From: Quercus robur
Taxonomy: Eukaryota; Streptophyta; Magnoliopsida; Fagales; Fagaceae
NCBI RefSeq assembly: GCF_932294415.1
Contig: NC_065536.1
Span: forward strand, 18,349,974 to 18,413,973
Length of the DNA: 64,000 bases
Direction: 5' to 3'
Part shown: piece by piece, positions 45,590-57,173 of the stretch
How positions within the stretch are numbered: position 1 is the first letter of the stretch
Layout of the letters: each line of letters begins with the position of its first letter
Notes under the pieces: generated by a model
The model's database searches: none
Told to the model about the DNA's origin: nothing
What the model saw: only the letters and a program-made list of their open reading frames with translations
Made by a program: the position numbers and the translations under genes

Positions 45590-47489
45590 ACTTCATTTCA
45601 GACTTACAAAAGTAAATTTATGAATCTTTACTCCTCCTTTGACAAGCACAATTATTTTCCATATAAATCTCCTTCCAAATATTGTTTCTCATTATTGGTA
45701 CATTTTGTAGTTGGAAAAGAGATATGCAATTCTAATGTTTTGTTCATATTGCAAAGTTACATGCTATTTATAATTTGTTTATAAATATTTGAAGATTGAT
45801 CTATTTAATGAGGCATGTTATATAAACTAATTCATTAAAAAAAATGTCAAATGTTTCTTGAAAATTCAATTGGTTGAAAACACAATTGGTGCTATCTAAC
45901 AAATTTCCACTTTGAATTCATTATATTTTATTAAAATGCAAAACTCCATTTAAGACTAACAGGAATTTGCTAAACTATCTAGCCATGCAACTATATAAAT
46001 TGATAGTGTATATATTGTGTGCGGGAATGTGGATATGCATACACAAAAACACACAAAATTAAAATACAAATTCTGTGTTCCTACTTCTCTATGAAATCTA
46101 AAAGGCAATGAAAACCAACATCAAAGTTGAATAAAAATTGTATCCAAAAACATAATATAAAAGACATTTCTTATTAACTTATATCCCAAAATTTTAAGGA
46201 ACATCTCAAGTAGTTTAGTAGCTAAACATAGCTTTTAGTAACTATAGCATTCAGCAAGAATTTTCAATATCTAGCCTAATTTACAATTTTTTTTTTCAAT
46301 AAGTAGCCTAATTTACATGCATGACAACTTAGCAACTGAGAGAAGACTTCCACTGAAACTTCTATGACACCATCAAACCCCAAACTTGTCAACATGCGCT
46401 AATAGCCTTTGAGACATTTGTTGGTTCCTCTCTCCTTTAGATTCAATTTTTCCACCATGTTCTATAATAAGTTACATACAATCATCATATAACTCCTAAT
46501 CATAACTTGAGGCAAGTTTTCAAGAACTTCATAGAACTAAAATTATGGTTTTCTTCCACTCTATCTATGTGTGGGAATGCACCATCAGATACACAATTCA
46601 ATGTAAACACTCATCTTTAGTCTAGAAAAATAAATAAATAAATAAATAATCATCAGTTGAATTATTTCCATTTAAAACAGATTTTGGATGCATGTTTGAT
46701 TCAATAACTAAGTAAAAAAATAATTAATAGGAGTTTCTTTGAATATATTATGTTGAACCTATGACTATATAAGATTTCAAAGAAAATGTTACCCATTTAC
46801 AGCTTAATATAAAGGAAAAACAAAAACCTTGAGATAGAAGATAGGTAGCTCATTATCTTTGTCTAAGTCCCCCACATCACCATTCACATCCAGTAAATCA
46901 ATACGAACTACAAAACACAAACATAGAAAACTCATCAAATTTTTCCCACAAGTAAAACAATAATACAAATACAAAATAAGTTTGTCACTGAATCCTTAAC
47001 ATTAAAACAGTAAGCAACGGAATTGATGTTAGTTGCATTGAAATCTATACATAAAATAAAAGTTCATAAACAATTTCATCTAGAATAAGAAAATTGTGTT
47101 ATTTCAATTTCAACTAACAAATCAAAAGACAATGCTATATTAGGGGAAGGAAAAGAATTGAAACAAAAACATGCCAACAAACTACCTAGATGTTCATGGC
47201 CTTCATGTTGGACTTAAGTTGTTCATGGCTTTCTTGTTAGACTAAAGTTGGCTTCCTAGACAGTAAAAGTTTATAAAATTTCCACACTATTACATTCCCC
47301 AAAATTCACCAAATTTGAAACAATATTCTAACTGCAAAATGTATGTACTAAAACCCCAGTAACTTGCTCAAAATTTAAAAATTAACAAAATCAAAATTCT
47401 TTCATTTATTAAAAAAAAAAAAAAAAAAAAAACCCTTTCTGGGTAAACTCTATAAAATAAGCAAATTTAAGAGGAAGAGAGAGAGAGAT

Positions 47490-47815
47490 TTATCGTTCAC
47501 AAAATGCTTTCACCAATTCATTACAATTATCTAACATTTCCAATAATCCAACAGCAATATCAAGATCTACATCATTTTTCTTATATTTCTTGATCACTGC
47601 ATCAATTCTATGTCCTATTTCATTATCTGTATCATAGTTATAGAGTTGAGCAAATGTAGGTTTTTCCCCTTCAATAGGAAGAAGTGACCCAATCCTATGA
47701 TAATTTTGGCCATTGAGATGGAAAACATATGTGTCTGTACCATTATTTATAGACCTGTCTACTTTAACACCCAAAGAGGTAAAAGCAAACAATGAAATTC
47801 TTCCAAGCAGAGGTA
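47490..47815 (-). pseudogene. Helitron helicase-like domain fragment
   Basis: A 100-codon frame on the minus strand contains FAFTSLGVKVDRSINN, YVFHLNGQNYHRIGSLLP and FAQLYNYDTDNEIGHRIDAV. This is the pattern of the Helitron helicase-like N-terminal region (PF14214 type) in plant Helitron proteins, where GQNYHRIGSLLP and PKFAQLYIYDTENE are usual. The frame ends in TGA-free host-like sequence and no Rep catalytic HUH motif or helicase boxes follow. It is a leftover of the element's own protein gene. Confidence 0.75.
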
Positions 47816-50245
47816 TATTTTCTCTATTTCTTGTCTTCTTTATTTCTTAAATTTATCATATGTTTTCAACTCTTTTGTTAAATTTATATTTTCAACTCTT
47901 TTCCTTTCACTTGTGGCTCATTTAACTTGAAATTTCATGGAATCAAATAGCTAAATATATAGATAAACAGCTGATTTACATACTCTTTCTAAGAATAACT
48001 CCATTGCCCAACCTTTTCATTAATCTTCTTAGTCAAAGTCTAATATAAAGAATATTAAAAATAATAAAAAATATTATTTCTATATAATATTTTTATAGAA
48101 TTCAAAACAGTGTTTATATTGTTTACGTGTAATCTAACATACACATATTAGTGCATTTGAGGTCCGAAATATTTAATTAGTTAACTCATGTTAAACATTA
48201 CTGACATCTCCTTGTTTAAAATATTGTGTCAATTTTTTTTTTTTTTTTTTGGTTGGCCTTTTGGTTGTAGTTGCATATTCTAAACACATTGATTCTAATT
48301 CCTTTTCATCCATTTGTTAGTAGAGTAGTAGAGTTTAAACATAACTCATTTGTGTGAGCAGTTGGATTTTTTTTTTTTTTCTTTTTTGTCTCTTCTTTCA
48401 TTTTTTACTTCAGTAGTTAGATTGATTTCAGCATTCTCAAATAGCAGAGTAAAATAATTTTCGTTAGAATCAATTTTCTTAGAGCAAAAATTGTGTCATC
48501 ACTGAGTTTTTCTTGGAGTTGTGAATTTTCTTTATTTACTTATTTTTTATGCAGCAGCTGGAATTTATATGTTTGAGTAAAGTAATACAATAATTTATAT
48601 AAATTTGGCTAAGCCACAAATCAAAAACCATTGTACAGTGATAAACTAATATTAATATAATTATTATAAATAAATAGTATCTCTCTCACCAAACAATGGA
48701 TATTCAAAGTAATTAAAATAATTATCCTAACTGTATAATGCCCCACCAATCAAACTACCAAATATGTTAGAACTCGAGTCCTCCATCAATTCTAAATAAT
48801 GCATATTCTTATGTTATGATTGGGGGAAAATACAAAACAAAAGGGAGTGAACCCACACATGGGGTTACGTGAGAATTGTAGAGAGTAAATGGCAAAAAAG
48901 CAAAAGCAACGCAAATAAACAAAAAAAGCAATGCAGAGCAACCCCAATGAAACCAAACGGCATGCTGAGGCAGAGCAAGAGTGATAGAAAAATCAAAAAA
49001 AAAAAAAAAGTCAACACACCGTATCGTCTACCCAACGCCTATATGATCCCAGCCAAAACCCATTAAGTGAAAACAACATAGCGTCTCACCAATGAAACTG
49101 TCTTAGTCCCTAAAACTTGATCCGTCTCAATCACTAATTTGACGGCATGCCGAAAAGAGTGTATACGGTTGATACTCAGACATTGTAAATGCCAACCTAA
49201 ACCTAGTAAACAATTTGAGAGTCTGAATCCTCAAACAATGTAAATGCCAACCTAAGCTAAAACCAAAAACACTACCACGTTTAGATTAAAACCAAAAAAG
49301 AAAAAGGGCACTCCCACACAGCCACAATTCTACACTCCCACGTTTAGATTATAAAAAGAACACTCCAATGGCACGGAAATACACTCCCACATATAGATTA
49401 AAAAGAAACATTCCCACCCCAAAAAAAAAAAAAAAAAAAAAAAAAACACTCCACATCCCACGTTTAGATTTAAGAAAGAAAAGAGAAAATAAAAAATAAA
49501 AACCCAATCCCTAATTTAACTCAAATACCCCAAACTTAAAGCATTCTTACCCATATTCCTTAATCAAAATCAAATTTAACCCAAACACCTAATTCAATAT
49601 CAGTCTGACCAAAATATAAGTATATAACCAAATCCATTTAATCTACATTGACACAAACACAGAAAATTGTTTCAGCTGCAACAATATTGCCTTATTTTGC
49701 ACATACCACACGAACTAATCTAAGTCGCATCACAACACTCAAGAGGCAGTAGGCAGTAACAAAATGTAAGAAGTGAATAAAAACATCAAGCAAAAAGAAT
49801 AGAGCAGAAAACAAACTGGGATTTAAAGATACCTAAACTGAAGTATCCAGCTTCTGTTAGTATTTATAAACTATGAGGAAAGGAGTAAGGAAGATAGACA
49901 GGTTGCCGTTAGAAGGTGGGGAAGGGGAAGGAACATATTTTGCGTAAGAAGTCTGTGGTTAGAAAGTGGGGAAGGGGAAGTCACACAGTTTGCGTGAGAA
50001 AACTGCCGTTAGAAGGTGGGGAATGGGAAAGAACACGTGAGAAACAAAAGGAAAGGAAATTAAGGAGGTTGAAACCATGATTTTCAAAGGGTTTTCAGTT
50101 TAGAAGGCTTGGGTTTGGGCTTTAAGTTAGAATTTAATTTATAAGTGGTGGGCTAGTGGATTTAAATTTAAAAGAAGTGGGCTTTATGGTGGAGACAGAC
50201 AGTTAAGAAATAATTTTAGTTTTATTAGTATTTTAAAATTGATAA

Positions 50246-50491
50246 AAATTATTTTAAAATTGTAGGATAAATTTAGGAAAGAGGATCTGAATGACATGAC
50301 TACTAATGTTACTCAATGTGAGCGTAGCAACATTAAATGCTATGCTTCAGCTTTTAGTAATATATAGATTAGTATTTTAAAATTGTAGGATAAATTTTGG
50401 AAAGAGGATGGGAATAACATGACTGCTGACGTGACTCAATGTGAGCGTAGCAACATTAAATGCTACGCTTCAGCTTTTAATAATATATAGA
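50246..50491 (-). repeat. Direct duplication (123 bp) of the Helitron 5' terminus
   Basis: Two copies sit head to tail, offset 123 bases. Each ends (plus strand) in GCTTCAGCTTTTARTAATATATAGA, split here as GCTTCAGCTTTTA and TAATATATAGA. Each also contains GTGAGCGTAGCAACATTAAA. The element therefore has two candidate 5' ends, at 50368 and 50491. Confidence 0.85.
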
Positions 50492-50686
50492 TTTTGCAAA
50501 TGCCTCGATTGTCTTCCTACCATTGTAGCCCTAAAACCTGTAAAATTTTCTTTAAGTGAATCTTCTTCATTAACCAAAACTTCTAGCACTCCAAGAAACT
50601 CAAATATTGGCAATAACAGATTATTGGAACAGAGTCTGTGGCTTCAATTTAGGTTTGAAACTCAAGAGTATAGGCATATACAAGGG

Positions 50687-50732
<46 letters not shown>

Positions 50733-51796
50733 AAAGTACAAGGAAAATTTCTCTATCTATGCTCAAGAAGAAGGCTTCAAAATTTAAACCTTTTAGCTTT
50801 GGCATGACAACATTTCTCCCCACTAATTTTCATGCATAAGGTTCTTTATGTAGGTGCACTAAATAGGGTTAAAACTAAGCAAGAATCCTTTTTTCTAGCA
50901 AAATTCAAACTTGAAAACTTCATTCAATTGAACAACAAAGCGAGTGAAATGTGATATTTCTATATGCTTAATTCAACTGACCATATCTTGTGCATTTCAA
51001 ATCCAAGTTAGGGTGAATGAATATTTTTTAAGTCCCAAATGTCCACATTCTAACGAAACAAGTCCACTTAAAAATTCATTATGGTGCAAAAGATATGTAG
51101 CAAAAGATCATTAATTCATCATCTTTGAGTAGCATCTAATCTAGACTCAACCCCAACACAATTTGATTGAGCACAACCCAAATTTGATATATTTTTGGCA
51201 CTAGAATTTGCCAACACTCTCAACAATCTAAACCTAAAATAATTTAACTCCCTCTACTTTGGCTTTTTTACAATTTAGTTCATAAATTTTTAGTTGGTAA
51301 AATTAATCTCCTAAGATTTAGATTAAAATGAAATTATTAGGGTTTTGAAATCCAAATATCCCTTAACAATTTAATTTTAATCCAATCTTTAGGGCCTCAA
51401 TTGGTCAAATGTAGCAATTTTAATCCAAACAAGAGGTTAAGCTGTAATGGAAAATTTGTCCATAAAATGCAAAATATGATAATTAAGACGAAACCATAGC
51501 AATTTCATTTTATTCTAAATTTTAAGGAGTCAAATGTAGTAATTGAAAATTTATTAACTAAATTGTGATAGGGTCAAAACCAGAAGAATAAATTTTAATG
51601 TTTCATAAAATCGAATACCATTTTTTGTTTATGTATCAAGTACAGTACATGTAATGAGAAATCGAGCCGAGCAAGTGCAAGATCTAAGCAAAAATCCCAA
51701 TACTCATCTTCATCATATACAATGGGCCACCTAAAAAGCCCACCTTCTGCACTTCCCGTTAAAACTTAAAATGGGCCTCCTATTACCTAATTTATT
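50492..51796. other. AT-rich spacer
   Basis: No gene is supported. A long A-run lies at about 50692-50730. Reading frames crossing it are artefacts. The right end carries TAATTTATT (51788-51796), the target site of the MITE. Confidence 0.55.
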
Positions 51797-52449
51797 GGCC
51801 AAAATGGCCCATTAGCATGTTTTTTTGAAATATTTAGCAACAGAGCACTGTTTCGGAAATAATTAGGGAAATACCACTTTTTCTGGTACTCGAGCTTGGT
51901 GAGCTCGAGTACCATGTTTTTTACTGGTCAAACATCTTCTCAAAAAAAAAAACGCCGCTATAGGGCTCGAAAACGTCGCTATAGGGCTCGAAAACGTCAC
52001 TATAGGGCTTAAAAATGCCACTATAGGGCCCCTTGAACCTGTTATGGGGACTTATAAAAAAAATTTTGCAGGAAAACACCGCTATAGGACCCAAAAACGT
52101 CACTATAGGGCTTAAAAACACCACTATAGGGCCCCTTGAACCTGTTATGGGGACTTATAAAAAATTTTGCAGGAAAACGCCACTATAGGGCCCGAAAACG
52201 TCACTATAGGGCCCTTAACCTGATATGGGAACTTAAAAACGCCGCTATAGGGCCCGAAAACGTCACTATAGGGCTTAAAAACGCCACTATAGGGCTCCTT
52301 GAATATGGAACGACAGTGGATTAAAAAAACATGGTACTCGAGCTCACCAAGCTCGAGTACCAGAAAAAGTGGTATTTCCCTAATTATTTCCGAAACAGTG
52401 CTCTGTTGCTAAATATTTCAAAAATTAATGCTAATGGGCCATTTTGGCC
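51797..52449. mobile_element. MULE-type MITE with 126-bp inverted repeats
   Basis: Near-perfect inverted arms (51797-51922 and 52324-52449) start GGCCAAAATGGCCC. A perfect 9-bp duplication TAATTTATT flanks them (51788-51796 and 52450-52458). The 9-bp duplication with long arms places it in the Mutator superfamily. Each arm also contains its own palindrome (GGTACTCGAGC, short loop, GCTCGAGTACC). The core is a short-unit tandem array. No protein is encoded, so a transposase must act in trans. It is unrelated in its ends to the MULE at 4462. Confidence 0.9.
51947..52305. repeat. 19-20-bp tandem array in the MITE core
   Basis: The unit AAAACGTCACTATAGGGCT (variants with GCC or GCT) occurs about eleven times. 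It is grouped into blocks separated by CCTTGAACCTGTTATGGGG and ACTTATAAAAAATTTTGCAGG. The pattern is thus a short repeat nested in a higher-order repeat of about 115 bases. Confidence 0.85.
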
Positions 52450-52926
52450 TAATTTATTCCACCTTACAAATTAGGCTTCACAGCCTATCCTTTCTCCCCA
52501 ATCCCCATAGTGCCACTAACACCAATCCAACACCAGGAATGTGACACTAACACCAACCCAACCACCACCACTGCCACGCCATCACCGCCAACACCACCAT
52601 CTCTATCGCTACTATGCCTACATGAAATCTTAATGATTTCTTTGTGCAAGCCAAAATGCAAAACAGCATAAAATGTTATCGCATATCGGGATTATTTTTT
52701 GGGTAGTAACCAAACACTGAAAACAATTTTCCTCATAAAAACATTTTCCACTAAAACAAATGGAATGTAAGTAACAATCAATCCCATACAACTCTCTGAC
52801 CTATATTGCTTATGTAATTTTAACTATACATTTGATGCTTCAAAAGAGGCTTTGGCTGTTACACAATGCCAAAATTTGAACAAATATATAATTAATAAAT
52901 TGCTAATACCTTCACCTTTTTAACCC

Positions 52927-52957
<31 letters not shown>

Positions 52958-53016
52958 AAAAACAATAAATATATGCTGCTTCAAAATTATGGAAAAATCC
53001 ACCCAACACCAAAACA
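52450..53016. other. 3' flank of the SNARE-like gene
   Basis: No gene. On the minus strand this is the 3' untranslated and downstream region of the SNARE-like gene. It includes a 24-base homopolymer (52924-52947). Confidence 0.5.
52924..52947. repeat. 24-base C homopolymer (G24 on the sense strand of the SNARE-like gene)
   Basis: It lies about 70 bases after the stop codon, preceded on the sense strand by a T-run. If transcribed it would be a run of 24 G in the 3' untranslated region. Confidence 0.9.
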
Positions 53017-56000
53017 TTAGGCTGAGTACATAGATAATAAAACTGCACGGAGGAGAACAAAGATGAACAGCAGTGCAGCCACCAGCAAAAAAACCATGAT
53101 GGTCCAGCAAGCCTTCCAAAGCAGACTCATTGGTCTATAAGAACCAAACTGTTTTACGGAAATGGAAAACAGTTATCAGAAAGAACAATAACAAATATGG
53201 TGAATAGTCCAGTCTAATTCGAAAAGCGTACCTGTGAATGGCTTTGGGTTGCATCATCTGACTTTCATGAGACAGAAGAAAATGAAAATTTGCAGTGAGT
53301 GAACTGTCTGGAGCTTAATGAGCTCAAATTTAACAAAAGTAGCTCATATAGTATTTAGAAAACTTACAACAAGTGGTTCCAGAAGCTCTGAATCTTCTTC
53401 GGAGGAAGAAACTTTCATTTGATCTGCATTACAGCATCAAAACTTTAGAGAACAATGATTAAGAGATAGACAGTTACTCTGAAAAGAACCATTGGGGAGG
53501 GTCTGCATCATGTACAATTTTTGTGCATGTGCATATGCTGTGCCTCTAAGATGAGAATTATCAAGGCAGAAAGCACATAACTTCTAAATTTTGAACTGCT
53601 CCATCAACAATTATTGGTATGGAAAACTGAATACTAAATACCAAAACAACACAAGTCAATGTTTTAGCTCATAGCCAAATTTTTATGTTCATCTAAATGC
53701 ATTGAAGGGCCACCTATGCTTAATAAAGGTGTGATAAATTGAAAATTATCTACCTCATGTCATTAATAAGATGACCTTATGCAGTAAAAAAATAAAAACT
53801 GGGGGTAAGGCTGCCTACCAATCACTTCTCCCAAACCCCACAAAAGTGGGAGCTTTGTGCACTAGGTACAACGACCTTATGCAGTGAAATCTGACAGCTA
53901 CCAGAGTGGAATTAAGTCACTAGTTGGTATCTATGAGTCATGGGAATGTTGGCCTGTATTGGTTATCTCAGTGTTTTTGTAGTGCTGCATAGCATGAGTA
54001 AATTCAATGCTGGTTTTCACTTTTCATTTTCCCCAATGGGGGAGGCCCACAAGAATTTTTCCCAATTTACCCGATATTAGGGGTGTTTAGCATGACCAGA
54101 GATTATTGTCTTCCACAAGTGAGATTAACCTAGCTATAAAAGACTTATAAAAGAAAAAAGGGCTTTAAAATTTTCATAAACCATCATTCAGTCTCTAATG
54201 AACTGAAACAAGAAGATAGGTTGAAATATAGTGGTGGGGTACTGCAAATCATTGAAGTTTGTGGCAATAGCAGACACAATTGAGAACAGGCAGTTCTTCA
54301 GAAGATATTTTTTGAAAAATGCAGAGAAACATTTTGGCACAAAGAACTGACGTAGAGTACTGCAATGATAATTAGGATTGGCCTTCGACAACACAAAACC
54401 ATTTCATTTTCAGATAGCTCGCAATCAACCACAATTGTCACATGAAAAGTGCTCTGTAATGTTAAAATTGTACCTTGGCAACAACTCTTGATTGCTGTGC
54501 TGTTTTCTTTGGCATCTGCATCTGCAGCAGGTAAGCCTCCTGACCTGAACCAAAAGTAAAGATGCAAATACTAAATTCACAGAAATTAAAAATATTCTAT
54601 CAGGCAAGATCAATATACTAGATGATTGCTGCACCAAAATAATGAAGCTTATTCTGTCTGCTTTCATATTCTTTTCTCCCTAGTTATCCTAATACAAATA
54701 AAGTACTAACTCTAGTGAAGAATATGCATGCAAGTTTCCAATAATCAATTTAGTAATGTTCTTCATAATGAAAACAGTTATGTCTGGGAATATCAAGGCC
54801 AGGATGGACTTAGTTCACACTTATTAACAGAGATACTTGATATATATGTTTTATAAGTAGGAGAGATGGAAGGAATTAACTTCTCCTAAGATTGCATTTT
54901 TCCATAAGTGGATAGATTTAGTGAGAAGAAAAGGGAAGAATTTGTCCCCAACCTTTTACGGACAATTTACAAGCTAACTACTCATCAAGCCAGTTTTTCA
55001 CTCGGGTGCTATAATTAGTAATATAGTAGGTGACAGTGAAAGAATTTGATTAAAGTATTTTTTTTCTTTAAATAAAAGAAAATGATTAAAAAAAAGTGGC
55101 AAGATGAAAATTAATCGTATCATCAACATGCATTCAGAGATCTGCCTACTTAAATGCACTACTCAGAGAGTCAGAAATGAAATATTGCCAATTTATTGGC
55201 TTGGATAGCGTTCATTAAGAATAAGGACATTAGAGGTACCATACCTGTTTGGGGAGGGAAAAGCATAGAGACTAAGAGCCACTTCTCTTGTTCTTAGCTG
55301 AATATCTGATAGCATTTTCCATCGGAATTTCAATTCTTCATCAGTTCTGTAAATGCACTGCAGGAACAGATTACTTGCAGCAGCAGATTCAGTACTAATA
55401 CAATGTATCATTTAAATAACATTTGTTCTTATTTTTAGTAATACTTGCTACATTTTCAGTAAACTTATGATTAAGCATATAACATATACAAAGAATGCAA
55501 TAGACCACACACTTAAACACACCATGGGAATCTAAGGTGGAAAACACATTATGTACATGCTTATTAGACAACTCTCAAAAGGCAAAAAGCCAAATCCCAA
55601 AGGTATATAAGCCTTCATATATTGTTTGCCCACAACCTCTCCCTCAGCCCACACTTATGAGATGAGGAAATGCCATTTGAGGGAGGACTCACTGATTAGC
55701 CCTCACATATGCTAGTTTATTAATTTCTTTTAGTCCATTAAATTAATTGTGTTTATCAGCTCACAACTCTGCAATGAATGATCATGTGCAAATTAATTAT
55801 ATGAATTCCCTGGACATGTTCATCACAGTCAATCCTACATATGTTGGGAGTACTAGGGGGGTTTAATGGGTTACCTCCATTTATGTAGTCTATACACCCA
55901 ATGGACCTCCAATGGACCAAACATCTGTGATTATTAAAAGGTGTCCCCACCTATAAAAATCTGGGATGTTCTTGTTTCTTGTCCATCATACAGGATTCAA

Positions 56001-57173
56001 GGAAAAGGGTGAGATTCATCTTGGATCCACAAAATACCCTAGAGGTTGAGGCCAAGATTAGGATGGCATTCCTAATTGAGGTGGCATCTTTAGAATGGCA
56101 TTGCTAAACATATTCTTCTATAAGAATTTACTTTGTATACTCTGAAATTCTGAATCACATAATTCAACAAGTTCAGGATATAAGCCTTTTTTATTGCACT
56201 TGTCAAAATAAAAGACAAATGACTAGAGACATTAAGAAAAAAGTAATTATCATCTCAAAAAAAAAAAAAAAAAGGGTTAAATTACTATTTTGGTCCTCCA
56301 GCTATTGGGTTATTAATTATGTCGAGTTTGTCCTCCAACTATTGATTGTGTCAATTCAATTTAGTCCCTTAGCTTTCGAAATCATATCACTTTCATCCTT
56401 GGATTTCCTCTCCGATTAAATTTCAAAGAAATTAACTGATATGCTAAGTGAGACATGTTAAAAGGTTATTATGAAAAGTGTGATCAAGTCAATTTCAATT
56501 TTCAACTGCTAGTTTTATTAAAAATTTAAATGGAAAGGAGACTCAATTATCAGATAGACTTGATTTTGAAAATAAAAAGACTAAATTGACACAATTAATA
56601 GTTGATTGGCCAATTGAACTTTACCTAACAGTTGGAGCATCAAATTAGTAATTCAACCAAGAAATTAATAATTAAGTGATGAGCTCTTGAAGGAAAAGGG
56701 AAAATATCATATATAGTCATTATAATGCCACATAAAATTTAGAAAAATCAGTCCTAAATACTATGATAAAAACAAAGCATTCTAGGGGAAAAAAATCCGA
56801 CTATAAGAACTTTGAATGACAAATCCATAGTAACACAGAATGATCTAAACAAAAGCAAAGTCACATTAGAAGCAATGCAAATATCATTGCACACAAACCC
56901 ATTTGAGACAACAACAAATAAATGTGGAATTGAGATAGGAAGAGAAGAGAGAGTGAGAACATACAAGTTGGGTTTGGAGGGTGGGTTGTGAAGCAGTGAT
57001 TCTAAGCGATCAAGCTTCACTCCAAGCTCCAAAAGCTTTGAATTTGCATTGCTTATGAGGCTGAAATGCTCTGGGTTCCTGTTCTTGATTGTGTTCTCTA
57101 AACCTTCCACCAGCTTTAGAGCCTCTTCAGCTTCTTTAATCCATGCATCTATAACCAAATTGTGATTAGCCAT
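53017..57173 (-). CDS. Tail-anchored SYP5/syntaxin-8-like protein lacking a SNARE motif
   Basis: Six GT-AG exons join in frame: 57173-56965, 55346-55245, 54544-54474, 53423-53368, 53261-53232, 53148-53017 (600 bases, 199 residues plus stop). Residues 1-105 look like a helical bundle. The pattern AWIKEAEEALKLVEGLENTI, LGVKLDRLESLL and RWKMLSDIQLRTREVALSL parallels the N-terminal region of plant SYP51/SYP52 Qc-SNAREs. A short acidic linker (SSSEEDSELLEPL) follows, then one hydrophobic helix at about 172-194 (TIMVFLLVAALLFIFVLL) and a five-residue tail. The Qc SNARE helix expected between them is absent. It is probably an endomembrane protein facing the cytosol. The start was chosen by SYP5 alignment. 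Two in-frame ATGs lie upstream (57236 and 57227). Confidence 0.8.
53790..53872 (+). mobile_element. 5'-truncated Au-type SINE in an intron
   Basis: GGGGGTAAGGCTGCCTACCA, CCCAAACCCCACAAAAGTGG and GAGCTTTGTGCACTAGGTAC are the 3' part of the Au SINE family found across flowering plants. A 17-base target duplication flanks it: GACCTTATGCAGTAAAA (53773-53789) and GACCTTATGCAGTGAAA (53873-53889), with one difference. It lies in intron 3 of the SNARE-like gene, opposite in strand. Confidence 0.82.
56275..56660. repeat. MITE-like imperfect inverted repeat in an intron
   Basis: The left end GGTTAAATTACTATTTTGGT and the reverse complement of the right end GGTTGAATTACTAATTTGAT match imperfectly. Similarity extends inward (TCCTCCAACTATTGATTGTG against TCAACTATTAATTGTG). 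It sits in intron 1 of the SNARE-like gene. No clear target duplication is visible because an A-run borders the left end. Confidence 0.5.

Larger units (their letters stand above)
44617..50491 (-). mobile_element. Helitron, 5.9 kb, minus orientation
   Basis: On the minus strand the element starts TCTATATATTATTAAAAGC after an A (50491) and ends with hairpin CCCGTGTATCGTACGGG, seven bases, then CTAG followed by T (44617). TC at the start, a hairpin just before CTRR at the end and insertion between A and T without a target duplication are the Helitron signature. The interior has a Helitron helicase-like domain fragment (47490-47815) and a later solo LTR insertion. The full Rep/helicase protein is absent, so it is non-autonomous. 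The rest of the interior is AT-rich and no captured gene could be named. Confidence 0.75.

Noticed and set aside
50441..50839. 132-codon frame crossing a long A-run
   Set aside because: A lysine homopolymer from an A-run plus Helitron terminus sequence; no protein character.
51947..52305. Repeated CACTATAGGG resembling the phage T7 promoter core
   Set aside because: The upstream part of the T7 promoter is missing, the motif is part of a diverged 19-base plant repeat, and no phage polymerase context exists.
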